This document shows positions 1 through 7,200 of a stretch of 12,829 nucleotides of DNA, piece by piece. This DNA is from Zygnema cylindricum (Eukaryota > Streptophyta > Zygnematophyceae > Zygnematales > Zygnemataceae): positions 176,176-189,004 of the forward strand of contig JBBHKE010002877.1 of NCBI GenBank assembly GCA_037447655.1, given 5' to 3'. A program made the translations under genes and the position numbers. Position 1 is the stretch's first letter; each line of letters begins with the position of its first letter. Under the pieces are notes generated by a model. The model was not told the DNA's origin. It saw only the letters and a list, made by a program, of their open reading frames with translations, and did no database searches.

Positions 1-334
1 AGTGCCTTTGCTTTTTTTCTATCCTAAGACAGACCTAGAAAATACACAAATATCAAGAACATCACGCCGAAAAAAACCAAAGGGCAAAGCACCGGGTCGC
101 TTACTACTATTATTCTCCGTTTTTTTTCATATCAATCTGGTATGTAACTCTTTGCAATTCCACCAGAAATCCACAGTTTTTTTTTTTTGCCAGCGCGACC
201 CTTTTTTCACCAGTTGTTACAATATTTCGCAAGTCAAAGTTGTTCGACGGATTGAACGTCAAATCTAAACTCAAAGGTACGTAACTTGTACCAGTTCGTA
301 CTTAAAATGTACAATTTTTGACAAGTTGACGCAA
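1..334. other. left flank, no gene recognised
   Basis: This is the DNA into which the retrotransposon inserted. It is AT-rich with T homopolymer runs (for example near 121-128 and 177-188), and its last 60 bases hold several GTAC tetramers. The reading frames here show no protein family I recognise and no codon structure. The 16-mer at 30-45 (CAGACCTAGAAAATAC) recurs near the outer edge of each LTR. I see no RNA gene or promoter. Confidence 0.6.
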
Positions 335-339
335 CTATC
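335..339. repeat. target site duplication CTATC (left)
   Basis: The five bases CTATC directly precede the TG end of the left LTR and recur directly after the CA end of the right LTR at 6790-6794. A 5-bp duplication is the usual length for Ty1/copia integrase. It fixes both element boundaries to the base. Confidence 0.97.
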
Positions 340-549
340 TGAAACTCTGAGACCTCCATAAGTCCTCAGAGTGGACAGCTTCCAAGAAGCCTCTAGGATA
401 ATCCTGACCCCTTTGTGTTTAAGCAAAAATAACTGCCACCCTGGCAGACAAAAACTCTGACCAACTTCACCCCTGTGAAGACAAGACTCCCCTGAGTCGA
501 TAGCAAAAAGAATCTCTGAATTTGCTCCCCTGAGCAGTAAGTTATGGAG

Positions 550-563
550 GGTCAAAGTTGACC
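550..563. promoter_or_regulatory. inverted W-box pair in LTR
   Basis: GGTCAAAGTTGACC is a perfect inverted repeat of TTGACC, the core W-box bound by plant WRKY factors, with a 2-bp spacer. The same site is at 5951-5964 in the other LTR. Defence-responsive LTRs of plant copia elements often carry such boxes. It lies downstream of the candidate TATA run on the element strand, so a promoter role is only inferred. Confidence 0.35.
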
Positions 564-1138
564 TTTTGTACAGAAGCTCTCTGGGAGAGAGGGTCCTATC
601 TTCTAATTTTTCTAAGTCCTATCTCTCTCACAGACTCTATCTACTGATGTACGGAACCAATCAGAATTGAGTTCCGTACGCAAAAGTACAGCTACCGGTG
701 TACTTTATGTACGGACATTGTACGACATGGCCAAAATGTCGACACATGTCAAATCCGGATTCGGTGCCATAATCTCCGGAGTTTCCACAATCCAACGGAA
801 TTTTGCCACGCGTCATCCGATGTGGCGATGGCCATAAACCGCCGAAATCTTCCTCCGCGATCTCGGCGCTAATCCCGGCCGTCCGATTAAATTCGGCTTT
901 AATCGTAGCCGTAATAAATACATGCGCGGTATTTGTTTCATTTACGAAACAAATGCGCGGTACTGATTTATGTCCGTACCGTAAGTCGTACATTACATAT
1001 TACTGGATCTATGTATCCCGTAATTAATTCTAGTTAAATGGTTTATCGCTTGTATATATATATAAATAATTATCAAACTATATGCTAGGTAACACTACCG
1101 CTAGATGAAACGGCTAGGGCTACCGGCTACATTGTGTC

Positions 1139-1179
1139 TGCCGGCCGGCAGGTACAAGGATCAAATCCTGCCGCCGGCA
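1139..1179. repeat. GC-rich hairpin in 3' LTR
   Basis: TGCCGGCCGGCAGG at 1139-1152 pairs with CCTGCCGCCGGCA at 1167-1179, giving 13 base pairs with one bulged base around a 14-nt loop. The surrounding LTR is AT-rich, so it is an island of structure. The identical copy is at 6540-6580. The loop side, GGATCAAATCC, resembles a tRNA B-box, but no complete tRNA fold is present. Confidence 0.8.
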
Positions 1180-1388
1180 CATACATTTTAATTAAATATA
1201 TAAACCCTAATATAAAATTCCCGTAAACCTCAGGATAGCCAAGGTAGCCATGGCTCTAGCTTCCTCTCCAATTTCTCAGTGACTGCGACAAGTTTGAGAG
1301 TTGGAGAGAGAAGTTAGAGATAGACTGCCTCGACTTCTATATTTCTTTTCAGACCTAGAAAATACTAATAAAACCATTAGTTTCTACA

Positions 1389-1403
1389 CTCCCCTTATTT
1401 TCT
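1389..1403 (-). other. polypurine tract
   Basis: On the element strand AGAAAATAAGGGGAG sits immediately upstream of the TG that opens the 3' LTR. This is the RNase H-resistant primer for plus-strand DNA synthesis. It overlaps the end of the pol frame, whose final UAG is at 1402-1404. The position and purine run are exactly as expected for a copia element. Confidence 0.93.
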
Positions 1404-1620
1404 AGTCAATCTTTAATTTCAGACCACACTTCTCCCTGCAAAAAATTAGCTTAGGGGAAGGCACAGGTTTGGTCATCATATCTGCTACCATCTCACTATC
1501 TGGTCTGTACTCTAAACTGATTATTTTGTTTTCTACTTTCTCTCTAACAAAGCTGAGTCTGATGTCCATGTGTTTGGCTTTTAAATGGTGTTTAGGATTG
1601 GCAGAAATAGCGATTGCTGC
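1402..1620 (-). pseudogene. C-terminal end of Pol RNase H, cut off by a UAG
   Basis: The frame stays open for 72 codons after the UAG at 1621-1623 and ends with its own UAG at 1402-1404, next to the polypurine tract. The translated stretch has the hallmarks of the copia RNase H C-terminus: AAIAISANPKHH, KHMDIRLSFVRE, and ADMMTKPVPSPK. It is therefore the missing tail of the upstream Pol frame and not a separate gene. At the position where the family usually has a histidine (KHxDIRxHF) this copy has serine. Without readthrough it would not be translated. Confidence 0.93.
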
Positions 1621-4600
1621 CTAATTATCACAAAATATTTTCTGCACACCACTCTTAAGGTGACCAAGCTCACCAAGCAAAGACTTGACCCACATCAATT
1701 CTTTTACAGCAGAGCAAGAGGCCATATACTCAGCCTCCATGGTGGACTGAGCAATAACCTTTTGCTGTTTGCTACTCCAACAGCAAGCCCCATCACCCAC
1801 ATATAATACATATCCAGAAGTACATCTCCTCATCGGAGCATCACCATAACTGGCATCACTCCAAGTAGTGATGTCAGTATTCTCCCCACCCAAATGCAAC
1901 CATAGATCTCTAGTTCCTACCAAGTATCTAAGGACTCTCTTAGCTGCCTCCCAATCCTTCTTAGTGGGAGCATTTAGACTTCTACTCAGCACTCCTACAG
2001 CTGCAGCTAAATCCGGCCGGGTACAATTCATAAAATAGATTAGACTTCCCACTACTTGCCTGTAAGGAATAGTCTGCATGAACTTCTGTTCTTCAGGAGA
2101 TAATTCCTCGTCTAAGACTATGACTCCTTCTTCCTCACTCCCCTCACTTCCCTTCTTCAATTCCATTGGAGTTGTGCAACTATTAGCTTTATCCATTTGA
2201 AATTTTTCAAGCATGTTTCCTATTGCTTCCTTTTGAGTCAATCTTATAATTTTTCTTTTTCGGTCTCTCTCTACTTGAATTCCCAAAATATATTTTGCTT
2301 CCCCCATATCCTTCATTTCAAATCTCCCCTTAAGATCGGTTTTCAGTTTATTAATTTTTTCCATTGATTTACTTAAAACAAGCAAATCATCAACATAAAT
2401 TGCAATAAATATAAAACCTTCCTCATCTTCGAAAACATAGATTGAGTGATCTGAGCTGATCCGAATATATCCTAGACCGGTAAGAAACTCATCAAGCTTC
2501 TTATTCCACTGTCGGGGCGCCTGTTTCAAACCATAAAGAGATTTAATCAGCCGGCATACCTTACTCTCCTCTCCTTCTTCCACAAACCCTTCGGGTTGTC
2601 GCATGAAGATCTCCTCTTCTAATTCTCCATGCAAAAAGGCTGTTTTGATGTCCATCTGGTGCACTTCCATGTCTTCCGCCGCTGCTAAACTGAGAAGTAT
2701 GCGGACCGAGGGAAATCTGACCACCGGGGCAAAGGTTTCCTCGTAGTCAATTCCTTCCTTTTGTGTAAATCCCTTTGCCACTAATCTGGCCTTGTAGCGC
2801 TCGATTGTGTTATCTGGGTTCAGTTTCAGTTTGAAAACCCACTTACAACCGATTGGTTTTCGGTTAGGTGGACAGTCCACTAGCTCCCAAGTATCGGCTG
2901 CCATGATTGAAGCCATCTCCTCATTGATGGCTGTCTTCCACCGGTTTCTTTCTGGACAAGTCATCGCCTCTCGATAAGTTTGAGGTTCATCTTGATGAGA
3001 TAGTTTAGTTACCTTGTTATTAACCTGTTTTTCTTGCAGTCTTTTGCTACTTCTCCTCCCTCCCTCAAAATCTGAGGCCGGAATAGATGGTTCTCGTGGA
3101 TTCTTTCGAACAAACTCGGCTTCTCCCCTATCCCTTGATTCCGAATCAATTTCCACCACGTCTTCCGCTTCGAGTAGAGTTGTCACTGGAGTTTCCACAG
3201 CCGAGTCCTTTTCGGTCTGATTTGTTCCTGCAAGAATGTCATCGTCTCTAAAACCTGGATAGTTAGGAAGCTCAAAGTCATCAGAATTTTCTGACTCAAA
3301 TCTGATTTTTACTGACTTTGTATATTTGAAGGGATCCACAGACTTTCCTTCATCCATAACTACTAGATGCTTTACTAAGATTATATCTTCTCTTTTTAGA
3401 TCATAAACTCTATATCCTTTAACATCCACATCATATCCTAATAAGTATCCCGGTTTTCCCTTAGGATCTAGCTTCCAATTGGACCGATCAGTATCTAGAC
3501 TGAATACTTGACTGCCGAAAACCTTTAAATGAGATAAGTCTGGTTTCCGGCCTGTCCATCTCTCATAAGGTGTTTGATCTTTTATAGCTGAAGTAAGAAC
3601 TCTATTTTTGAGGTAATTAGCACAGTTCATTGCTTCTGCCCAAAACCTTTTTCCTATCTTCTTATCCGACAACATACTTCTAGCACTATCACTTAGTGTT
3701 CTATTTAACCTTTCAGCTACCCCATTCTGTTCAGGATTTTCTGGCACTGTCTTTTGGTGTTGAACCCCATCTTCCCTCAAAAAATCCTCAAACTGGTTAG
3801 AAGTATACTCTCCACCATTGTCACTCCTTACTCTCTTGATTGGAGTTTCATGGAGTTTTTCGCTCCATGCTTTATATTGTCTAAAACAGTCCTCAGCTTC
3901 TGACTTGTTTTTCAAAAAATATACTCGGGAATATCGAGACCAATCATCAGTTATAGTCATCATAAATCTCTTCCCCCCCGGTGAGGGCACTCTAGTCGGT
4001 CCCCAAATATCTGTGTGTACTAGATCTAGAAGTTTTTCTCCCTTGTAGGTGGCTGTTTTTGGAAAGGGTAATCTGTGTGCTTTACCTTGAGCACACCCAC
4101 TACAATCACTTATATCATCACTCTCACTGAACTGAATCCCTTCCACCACTCCCATCTTTTTCATCTCTCTTAACTTATCTAGATTCACATGCCCAAGCCT
4201 CTTATGCCACATCATAATATCATGAACACCAGCATAATAAAGTTTCTTCGTTTCATTACTTAAGATCAGCCTAAACATCCCATGGCTACCTTTCTCAGCA
4301 ATGAAATAGACATCCTCCTCAAAACTAGCAGTAAAGACTCCTTCCCTAGTGCTAGTGAAAAAACCCTTATCATCTAATACTGATGTAGAGATAAGGTTTT
4401 TGTTCAGCTCCGGAATAAACAATACATCGGAGAATGTTAATATGGATGTCTTTCCTTCAACTAACACTTTCAGATCTACCGATCCTACAAGAGTAGTGGT
4501 GACTATCCTCCCATCCCCGTACTCTATCTCTACGGTGGGAATCTTTCTTATCTTAGTGAACAGGTGTCTATCCTTACACATGTGCATTGAGGCCCCTGAA

Positions 4601-4629
4601 TCTATAATCCAGCCTGCTTCACCTTTCAA
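1621..4629 (-). CDS. pol: copia-type Pol (PR-IN-RT-RNase H), 1002 codons, ends at in-frame UAG
   Basis: Pol of the retrotransposon. Numbering starts at the TTG at 4627-4629, the first codon with near-start character after the Gag stop; it is not a proven start. Protease is seen as WIIDSGAS (catalytic D10). Integrase has an HHCC zinc site (H142, H147, C176, C179) and a DD35E core (D207, D270, E306). Reverse transcriptase has WVFKLKLN near 597, QMDIKTAFLHG with D660, and YVDD at 745-748. RNase H has WSDASYGD (D925), MEAEY (E965, E967) and FCDN (D1001). The frame stops two codons into the usual DNQ motif, a UAG replacing the conserved Q, so the last 72 codons are separated (1402-1620). The frame is continuous with gag; only one UAG divides them. 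Expression as Gag-Pol would need readthrough or another route. Confidence 0.95.
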   Translation of the reverse strand: MKGEAGWIIDSGASMHMCKDRHLFTKIRKIPTVEIEYGDGRIVTTTLVGSVDLKVLVEGKTSILTFSDVLFIPELNKNLISTSVLDDKGFFTSTREGVFTASFEEDVYFIAEKGSHGMFRLILSNETKKLYYAGVHDIMMWHKRLGHVNLDKLREMKKMGVVEGIQFSESDDISDCSGCAQGKAHRLPFPKTATYKGEKLLDLVHTDIWGPTRVPSPGGKRFMMTITDDWSRYSRVYFLKNKSEAEDCFRQYKAWSEKLHETPIKRVRSDNGGEYTSNQFEDFLREDGVQHQKTVPENPEQNGVAERLNRTLSDSARSMLSDKKIGKRFWAEAMNCANYLKNRVLTSAIKDQTPYERWTGRKPDLSHLKVFGSQVFSLDTDRSNWKLDPKGKPGYLLGYDVDVKGYRVYDLKREDIILVKHLVVMDEGKSVDPFKYTKSVKIRFESENSDDFELPNYPGFRDDDILAGTNQTEKDSAVETPVTTLLEAEDVVEIDSESRDRGEAEFVRKNPREPSIPASDFEGGRRSSKRLQEKQVNNKVTKLSHQDEPQTYREAMTCPERNRWKTAINEEMASIMAADTWELVDCPPNRKPIGCKWVFKLKLNPDNTIERYKARLVAKGFTQKEGIDYEETFAPVVRFPSVRILLSLAAAEDMEVHQMDIKTAFLHGELEEEIFMRQPEGFVEEGEESKVCRLIKSLYGLKQAPRQWNKKLDEFLTGLGYIRISSDHSIYVFEDEEGFIFIAIYVDDLLVLSKSMEKINKLKTDLKGRFEMKDMGEAKYILGIQVERDRKRKIIRLTQKEAIGNMLEKFQMDKANSCTTPMELKKGSEGSEEEGVIVLDEELSPEEQKFMQTIPYRQVVGSLIYFMNCTRPDLAAAVGVLSRSLNAPTKKDWEAAKRVLRYLVGTRDLWLHLGGENTDITTWSDASYGDAPMRRCTSGYVLYVGDGACCWSSKQQKVIAQSTMEAEYMASCSAVKELMWVKSLLGELGHLKSGVQKIFCDN

Positions 4630-4635
4630 TCCACC

Positions 4636-4638
4636 CTA
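4636..4638 (-). other. UAG at the Gag/Pol junction
   Basis: This is the only stop between the two frames: gag ends ...QKCA, then UAG, then Pol continues in the same frame, with the protease catalytic site 13 codons further on. The next bases on the element strand are GGTGGATTG, so the stop is followed by G. The position, between nucleocapsid and protease, is where recoding sites lie in elements that regulate Pol output. It could equally be a single inactivating C-to-T change. Confidence 0.9.
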
Positions 4639-5736
4639 AGCACATTTCTGCCTTCGTGGAATTTCAACCTCAGTTTTCGCCTCCAACTCCTCATCCAAAA
4701 GGAGCTCATCGTCCTCGTCCTCGGATTCCGCCTCAAGTACCTGTGTGACAAGGGCCTTTTTCTTTCCTCTCGGGGTACCACCGGTCTGCCCCTCCTTTAA
4801 CCGAAGCTCGGTTAGCTTGGTGCACTCTGCCATATAGTGCCCAGGTTTCTTACAAAAATGACATAAACCTTTGGGAGCCCTTGGTTCGAACTCGCCAACC
4901 TGTTTTTCCCGCTCCCTACCCCCATAGTTTCTGACTGGTTTCCGGGAATCCTTGTTCCTCCAATCGGTCGCTGTTGCCAAGGCTTGGCCACTCTTTCCTC
5001 CCCTTCGGATCTCAATCGTATTCTCTTGAACGAGAATCATCCCTACCACTGAGTTCCATATCCACCTTGAGTCCGGCAAGTCCTGCACACGGTTGACTAT
5101 GTTCTCGAACTCATCAGGTAACTTCATTAGTAAACAGTTAACTTTTTCTTTTTCACTAAAAACTTTACCCGCACTCTCTAGCTCCATGAAGAGTGTAGCA
5201 AGCTCATTGCAAAAATCCAACATATTTCCCCCTTTGTATACATACTCCTTAACTTTCTGATCAGCCAACTGTTGTTGCTGAATCGTACCACTTCGGTACA
5301 TCTCTATGAGAGCCATCCAAAGATCGGATGCCCTCTCTACCTGCAAATGAGGACATGCAAGTCCTTGAGTGAGATGGCGTAGGATGAAGTGCTTTGCCGC
5401 CATATTGTTGAAGTCCCAGGTTTCAATATCATTCTCCTCGTTCCTCGGAATAGGTGACATGAATGCTGAACCAGTTGCTATTGGTGTGGTCGCCTCCTTC
5501 TCCTTTCCTTTGTCCACCACCTCTCCTTCCTTTGTTTCCTCCGTTGAAGGTGAATCCTCTTTCCTGGTGAATCTGCTTCCTTTAAACCCTGGAGGAATTC
5601 CAAGACTTGATGGACGCCCCAATCGTCCACTCACTATCCCCCAAAACCTTTTTTCGCATAGAGCTCCTATCATCATACTTTCCCAGTATATGAAGCCAGT
5701 TCCATTAAATATTGGCACCCTAGAGGGTGGGCCCAT
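4636..5736 (-). CDS. gag: Gag polyprotein, copia type
   Basis: Structural protein that would form the virus-like particle. From the ATG at 5734-5736 it is 366 codons (MGPPSRVPIFNGTGF...); an in-frame ATG at 5758-5760 inside the LTR would add 8. I prefer 5736 because its context (G at -3, G at +4) is better. Numbering from the upstream ATG, the copia Gag core spans about 130-230 (LWMALIEMY, DFCNELATLFMELESAG, LLMKLPDEF). A basic stretch follows near 265-285, and then one CCHC zinc knuckle C-X2-C-X4-H-X4-C at C300, C303, H308, C313. An acidic tail (about 343-362) ends at the UAG leading into Pol. The chosen ATG lies inside the primer-binding site. Confidence 0.92.
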   Translation of the reverse strand: MGPPSRVPIFNGTGFIYWESMMIGALCEKRFWGIVSGRLGRPSSLGIPPGFKGSRFTRKEDSPSTEETKEGEVVDKGKEKEATTPIATGSAFMSPIPRNEENDIETWDFNNMAAKHFILRHLTQGLACPHLQVERASDLWMALIEMYRSGTIQQQQLADQKVKEYVYKGGNMLDFCNELATLFMELESAGKVFSEKEKVNCLLMKLPDEFENIVNRVQDLPDSRWIWNSVVGMILVQENTIEIRRGGKSGQALATATDWRNKDSRKPVRNYGGREREKQVGEFEPRAPKGLCHFCKKPGHYMAECTKLTELRLKEGQTGGTPRGKKKALVTQVLEAESEDEDDELLLDEELEAKTEVEIPRRQKCA

Positions 5737-5740
5737 AACC
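5726..5740 (-). other. primer-binding site for an initiator tRNA-Met anticodon-arm fragment
   Basis: The plus strand GGTGGGCCCATAACC abuts the 5' LTR. It reads as the anticodon stem-loop of plant initiator tRNA-Met, including CAU, so the element RNA is complementary to roughly tRNA bases 26-40. The usual plant copia site, complementary to the tRNA 3' end (TGGTATCAGAGC type), is absent here. Known precedents are Drosophila copia and yeast Ty5, which prime from a cleaved initiator tRNA half-molecule. The tRNA match is from memory of that tRNA, not from a search. Confidence 0.88.
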
Positions 5741-6453
5741 TGAAACTCTGAGACCTCCATAAGTCCTCAGAGTGGACAGCTTCCAAGAAGCCTCTAGGAT
5801 AATCCTGACCCCTTTGTGTTTAAGCAAAAATAACTGCCACCCTGGCAGACAAAAACTCTGACCAACTTCACCCCTGTGAAGACAAGACTCCCCTGAGTCG
5901 ATAGCAAAAAGAATCTCTGAATTTGCTCCCCTGAGCAGTAAGTTATGGAGGGTCAAAGTTGACCTTTTGTACAGAAGCTCTCTGGGAGAGAGGGTCCTAT
6001 CTTCTAATTTTTCTAAGTCCTATCTCTCTCACAGACTCTATCTACTGATGTATGGAACCAATCAGAATTGAGTTCCGTACGCAAAAGTACAGCTGCCGGT
6101 GTACTTTATGTACGGACATTGTACGACATGGCCAAAATGTCGACACATGTCAAATCCGGATTCGGTGCCATAATCTCCGGAGTTTCCACAATCCAACGGA
6201 ATTTTGCCACGCGTCATCCGATGTGGCGATGGCCATAAACCGCCGAAATCTTCCTCCGCGATCTCGGCGCTAATCCCGGCCGTCCGATTAAATTCGGCTT
6301 TAATCGTAGCCGTAATAAATACATGCGCGGTATTTGTTTCATTTACGAAACAAATGCGCGGTACTGATTTATGTCCGTACCGTAAGTCGTACATTACATA
6401 TTACTGGATCTATGTATCCCGTAATTAATTCTAGTTAAATGGTTTATCGCTTG

Positions 6454-6465
6454 TATATATATATA
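6454..6465 (-). promoter_or_regulatory. candidate TATA box of the 5' LTR
   Basis: An uninterrupted TATATATATATA run reads the same on both strands and is followed on the element strand by a GC-containing stretch. It is the strongest TATA-like site in the LTR, and the copy at 1053-1064 is identical. The start site is not visible, and a similar AT-rich run at about 6591-6605 is an alternative. Confidence 0.45.
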
Positions 6466-6539
6466 AATAATTATCAAACTATATGCTAGGTAACACTACC
6501 GCTAGATGAAACGGCTAGGGCTACCGGCTACATTGTGTC

Positions 6540-6580
6540 TGCCGGCCGGCAGGTACAAGGATCAAATCCTGCCGCCGGCA
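6540..6580. repeat. GC-rich hairpin in 5' LTR
   Basis: Identical to 1139-1179. On the element strand it lies about 75 bp upstream of the TATA run, in U3, or in the leader if the more distal TATA-like run is used. Confidence 0.8.
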
Positions 6581-6789
6581 CATACATTTTAATTAAATAT
6601 ATAAACCCTAATATAAAATTCCCGTAAACCTCAGGATAGCCAAGGTAGCCATGGCTCTAGCTTCCTCTCCAATTTCTCAGTGACTGCGACAAGTTTGAGA
6701 GTTGGAGAGAGAAGTTAGAGATAGACTGCCTCGACTTCTATATTTCTTTCCAGACCTAGAAAATACTAATAAAACCATTAGTTTCTACA

Positions 6790-6794
6790 CTATC
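6790..6794. repeat. target site duplication CTATC (right)
   Basis: Second copy of the 5-bp duplication; see 335-339. The following bases form a 10-bp palindrome, CTACGCGTAG (6794-6803), that would have been intact at the empty site. Confidence 0.97.
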
Positions 6795-6878
6795 TACGCG
6801 TAGCAAAAAATGACACTGCGATTAACATTCCCCTAATGAGCTGCCAGTAATGACTTCATACAATTAGGTTATGGTTAC

Positions 6879-6886
6879 ATCAGGAG
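6879..6886. repeat. 8-bp target duplication ATCAGGAG (left)
   Basis: ATCAGGAG directly precedes the TIR at 6887 and recurs at 7193-7200 directly after the other TIR. Eight bases is the hallmark duplication of hAT transposases. The left copy is part of the terminus of the enclosing Harbinger-type element, which shows the order of insertion. Confidence 0.88.
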
Positions 6887-7192
6887 CATAGTTCAAAAGT
6901 AGGTGAAAGTAGGCCCATATAATATACTTATTGTATGCAAAACATACAATATGACCTTATGATCCATATTGTATTCGAACATATTCGGACCAATTTAAAC
7001 ATTCGGATCAAAAATTGGACCAATTACAACATTCAGACTAAAAATTTTTATTTACACCGTCAGATTCAGACGATTGGACGGTTGCTGATCAAAGTAGCGA
7101 TATAAGAAGATCACATGGAAAGCCCATAACACAACTTACGCTAAAAGCGGCCTACTAAAGGCCTACTATAAAACGCCTACTTTTGAACTATG
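6887..7192. mobile_element. hAT-type MITE, 306 bp, nested
   Basis: CATAGTTCAAAAGTAGG (6887-6903) is a perfect 17-bp inverted match to 7176-7192, and the element is flanked by the 8-bp direct repeat ATCAGGAG. The interior is AT-rich and non-coding. Inside are a TTGTATG...CATACAA inverted pair near 6931-6949, repeated ATTCGGA/ATTCAGA motifs (6975-7040), and several copies of GCCTACT close to the right end. Length, TIRs and duplication size fit a hAT MITE with no transposase. Confidence 0.85.
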
Positions 7193-7200
7193 ATCAGGAG
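7193..7200. repeat. 8-bp target duplication ATCAGGAG (right)
   Basis: Right-hand copy of the duplication at 6879-6886; the sequence of the enclosing element resumes here with GTCTCTG. Confidence 0.88.

Larger units (their letters stand above)
340..1388 (-). repeat. 3' LTR of the copia element
   Basis: This 1049-bp repeat matches 5741-6789 at a constant offset of 5401. Read on the element strand it begins TGTAGAAACT and ends GTTTCA. I count three differences from the other LTR: C652 versus T6053, A694 versus G6095, and T1349 versus C6750, all transitions. It contains a TATA run (1053-1064), a GC-rich 13-bp hairpin (1139-1179), a second hairpin (932-953) and an inverted W-box pair (550-563). 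Open frames of up to 110 codons occur in it, but they look like chance frames. Confidence 0.97.
340..6789 (-). mobile_element. complete Ty1/copia LTR retrotransposon, minus strand
   Basis: A 6450-bp element reads right to left: 5' LTR (5741-6789), primer site, gag, pol, polypurine tract, 3' LTR (340-1388). Domain order protease, integrase, reverse transcriptase, RNase H defines Ty1/copia rather than Ty3/gypsy. The ends are TG...CA with 5-bp target duplications. The LTRs differ at only 3 of 1049 positions, so the insertion is recent. The only coding defects seen are two in-frame UAG codons, one at the Gag/Pol junction and one in RNase H. No envelope-like frame is present. The anticodon-arm primer site sets it apart from most plant copia elements, which prime from the 3' end of initiator tRNA-Met. 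Confidence 0.98.
5741..6789 (-). repeat. 5' LTR of the copia element (promoter LTR)
   Basis: This is the 1049-bp partner of 340-1388. On the element strand it is the upstream LTR and would drive the genomic RNA. The candidate TATA run is at 6454-6465, with a second AT-rich TATA-like run near 6591-6605. If transcription starts just after the first, the leader is about 690 nt and carries frames of 110 codons (6394-6062) and 78 codons (5956-5720) before gag. Confidence 0.97.

Noticed and set aside
271-555. 94-codon minus-strand frame, with a 78-codon version at 5720-5956
   Set aside because: LTR sequence that happens to be open; its two versions diverge at the LTR border, as expected of a chance frame. 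It is mentioned only as a possible upstream frame.
661-993. 110-codon frame on the minus strand, repeated at 6062-6394
   Set aside because: It is identical only because the LTRs are identical. It shows no family resemblance, and frames of similar size overlap it on the other strand.
1139-1179. tRNA gene
   Set aside because: A B-box-like loop and acceptor-like stem are present, but at 41 nt it lacks D and anticodon arms.
1621-4638. Reading UAG as glutamine (altered genetic code)
   Set aside because: Two UAG codons, one at a conserved Gln, first suggested it. The amine oxidase gene and the primer site point to a land plant with the standard code, and UAG is also the natural end of Pol at the polypurine tract.
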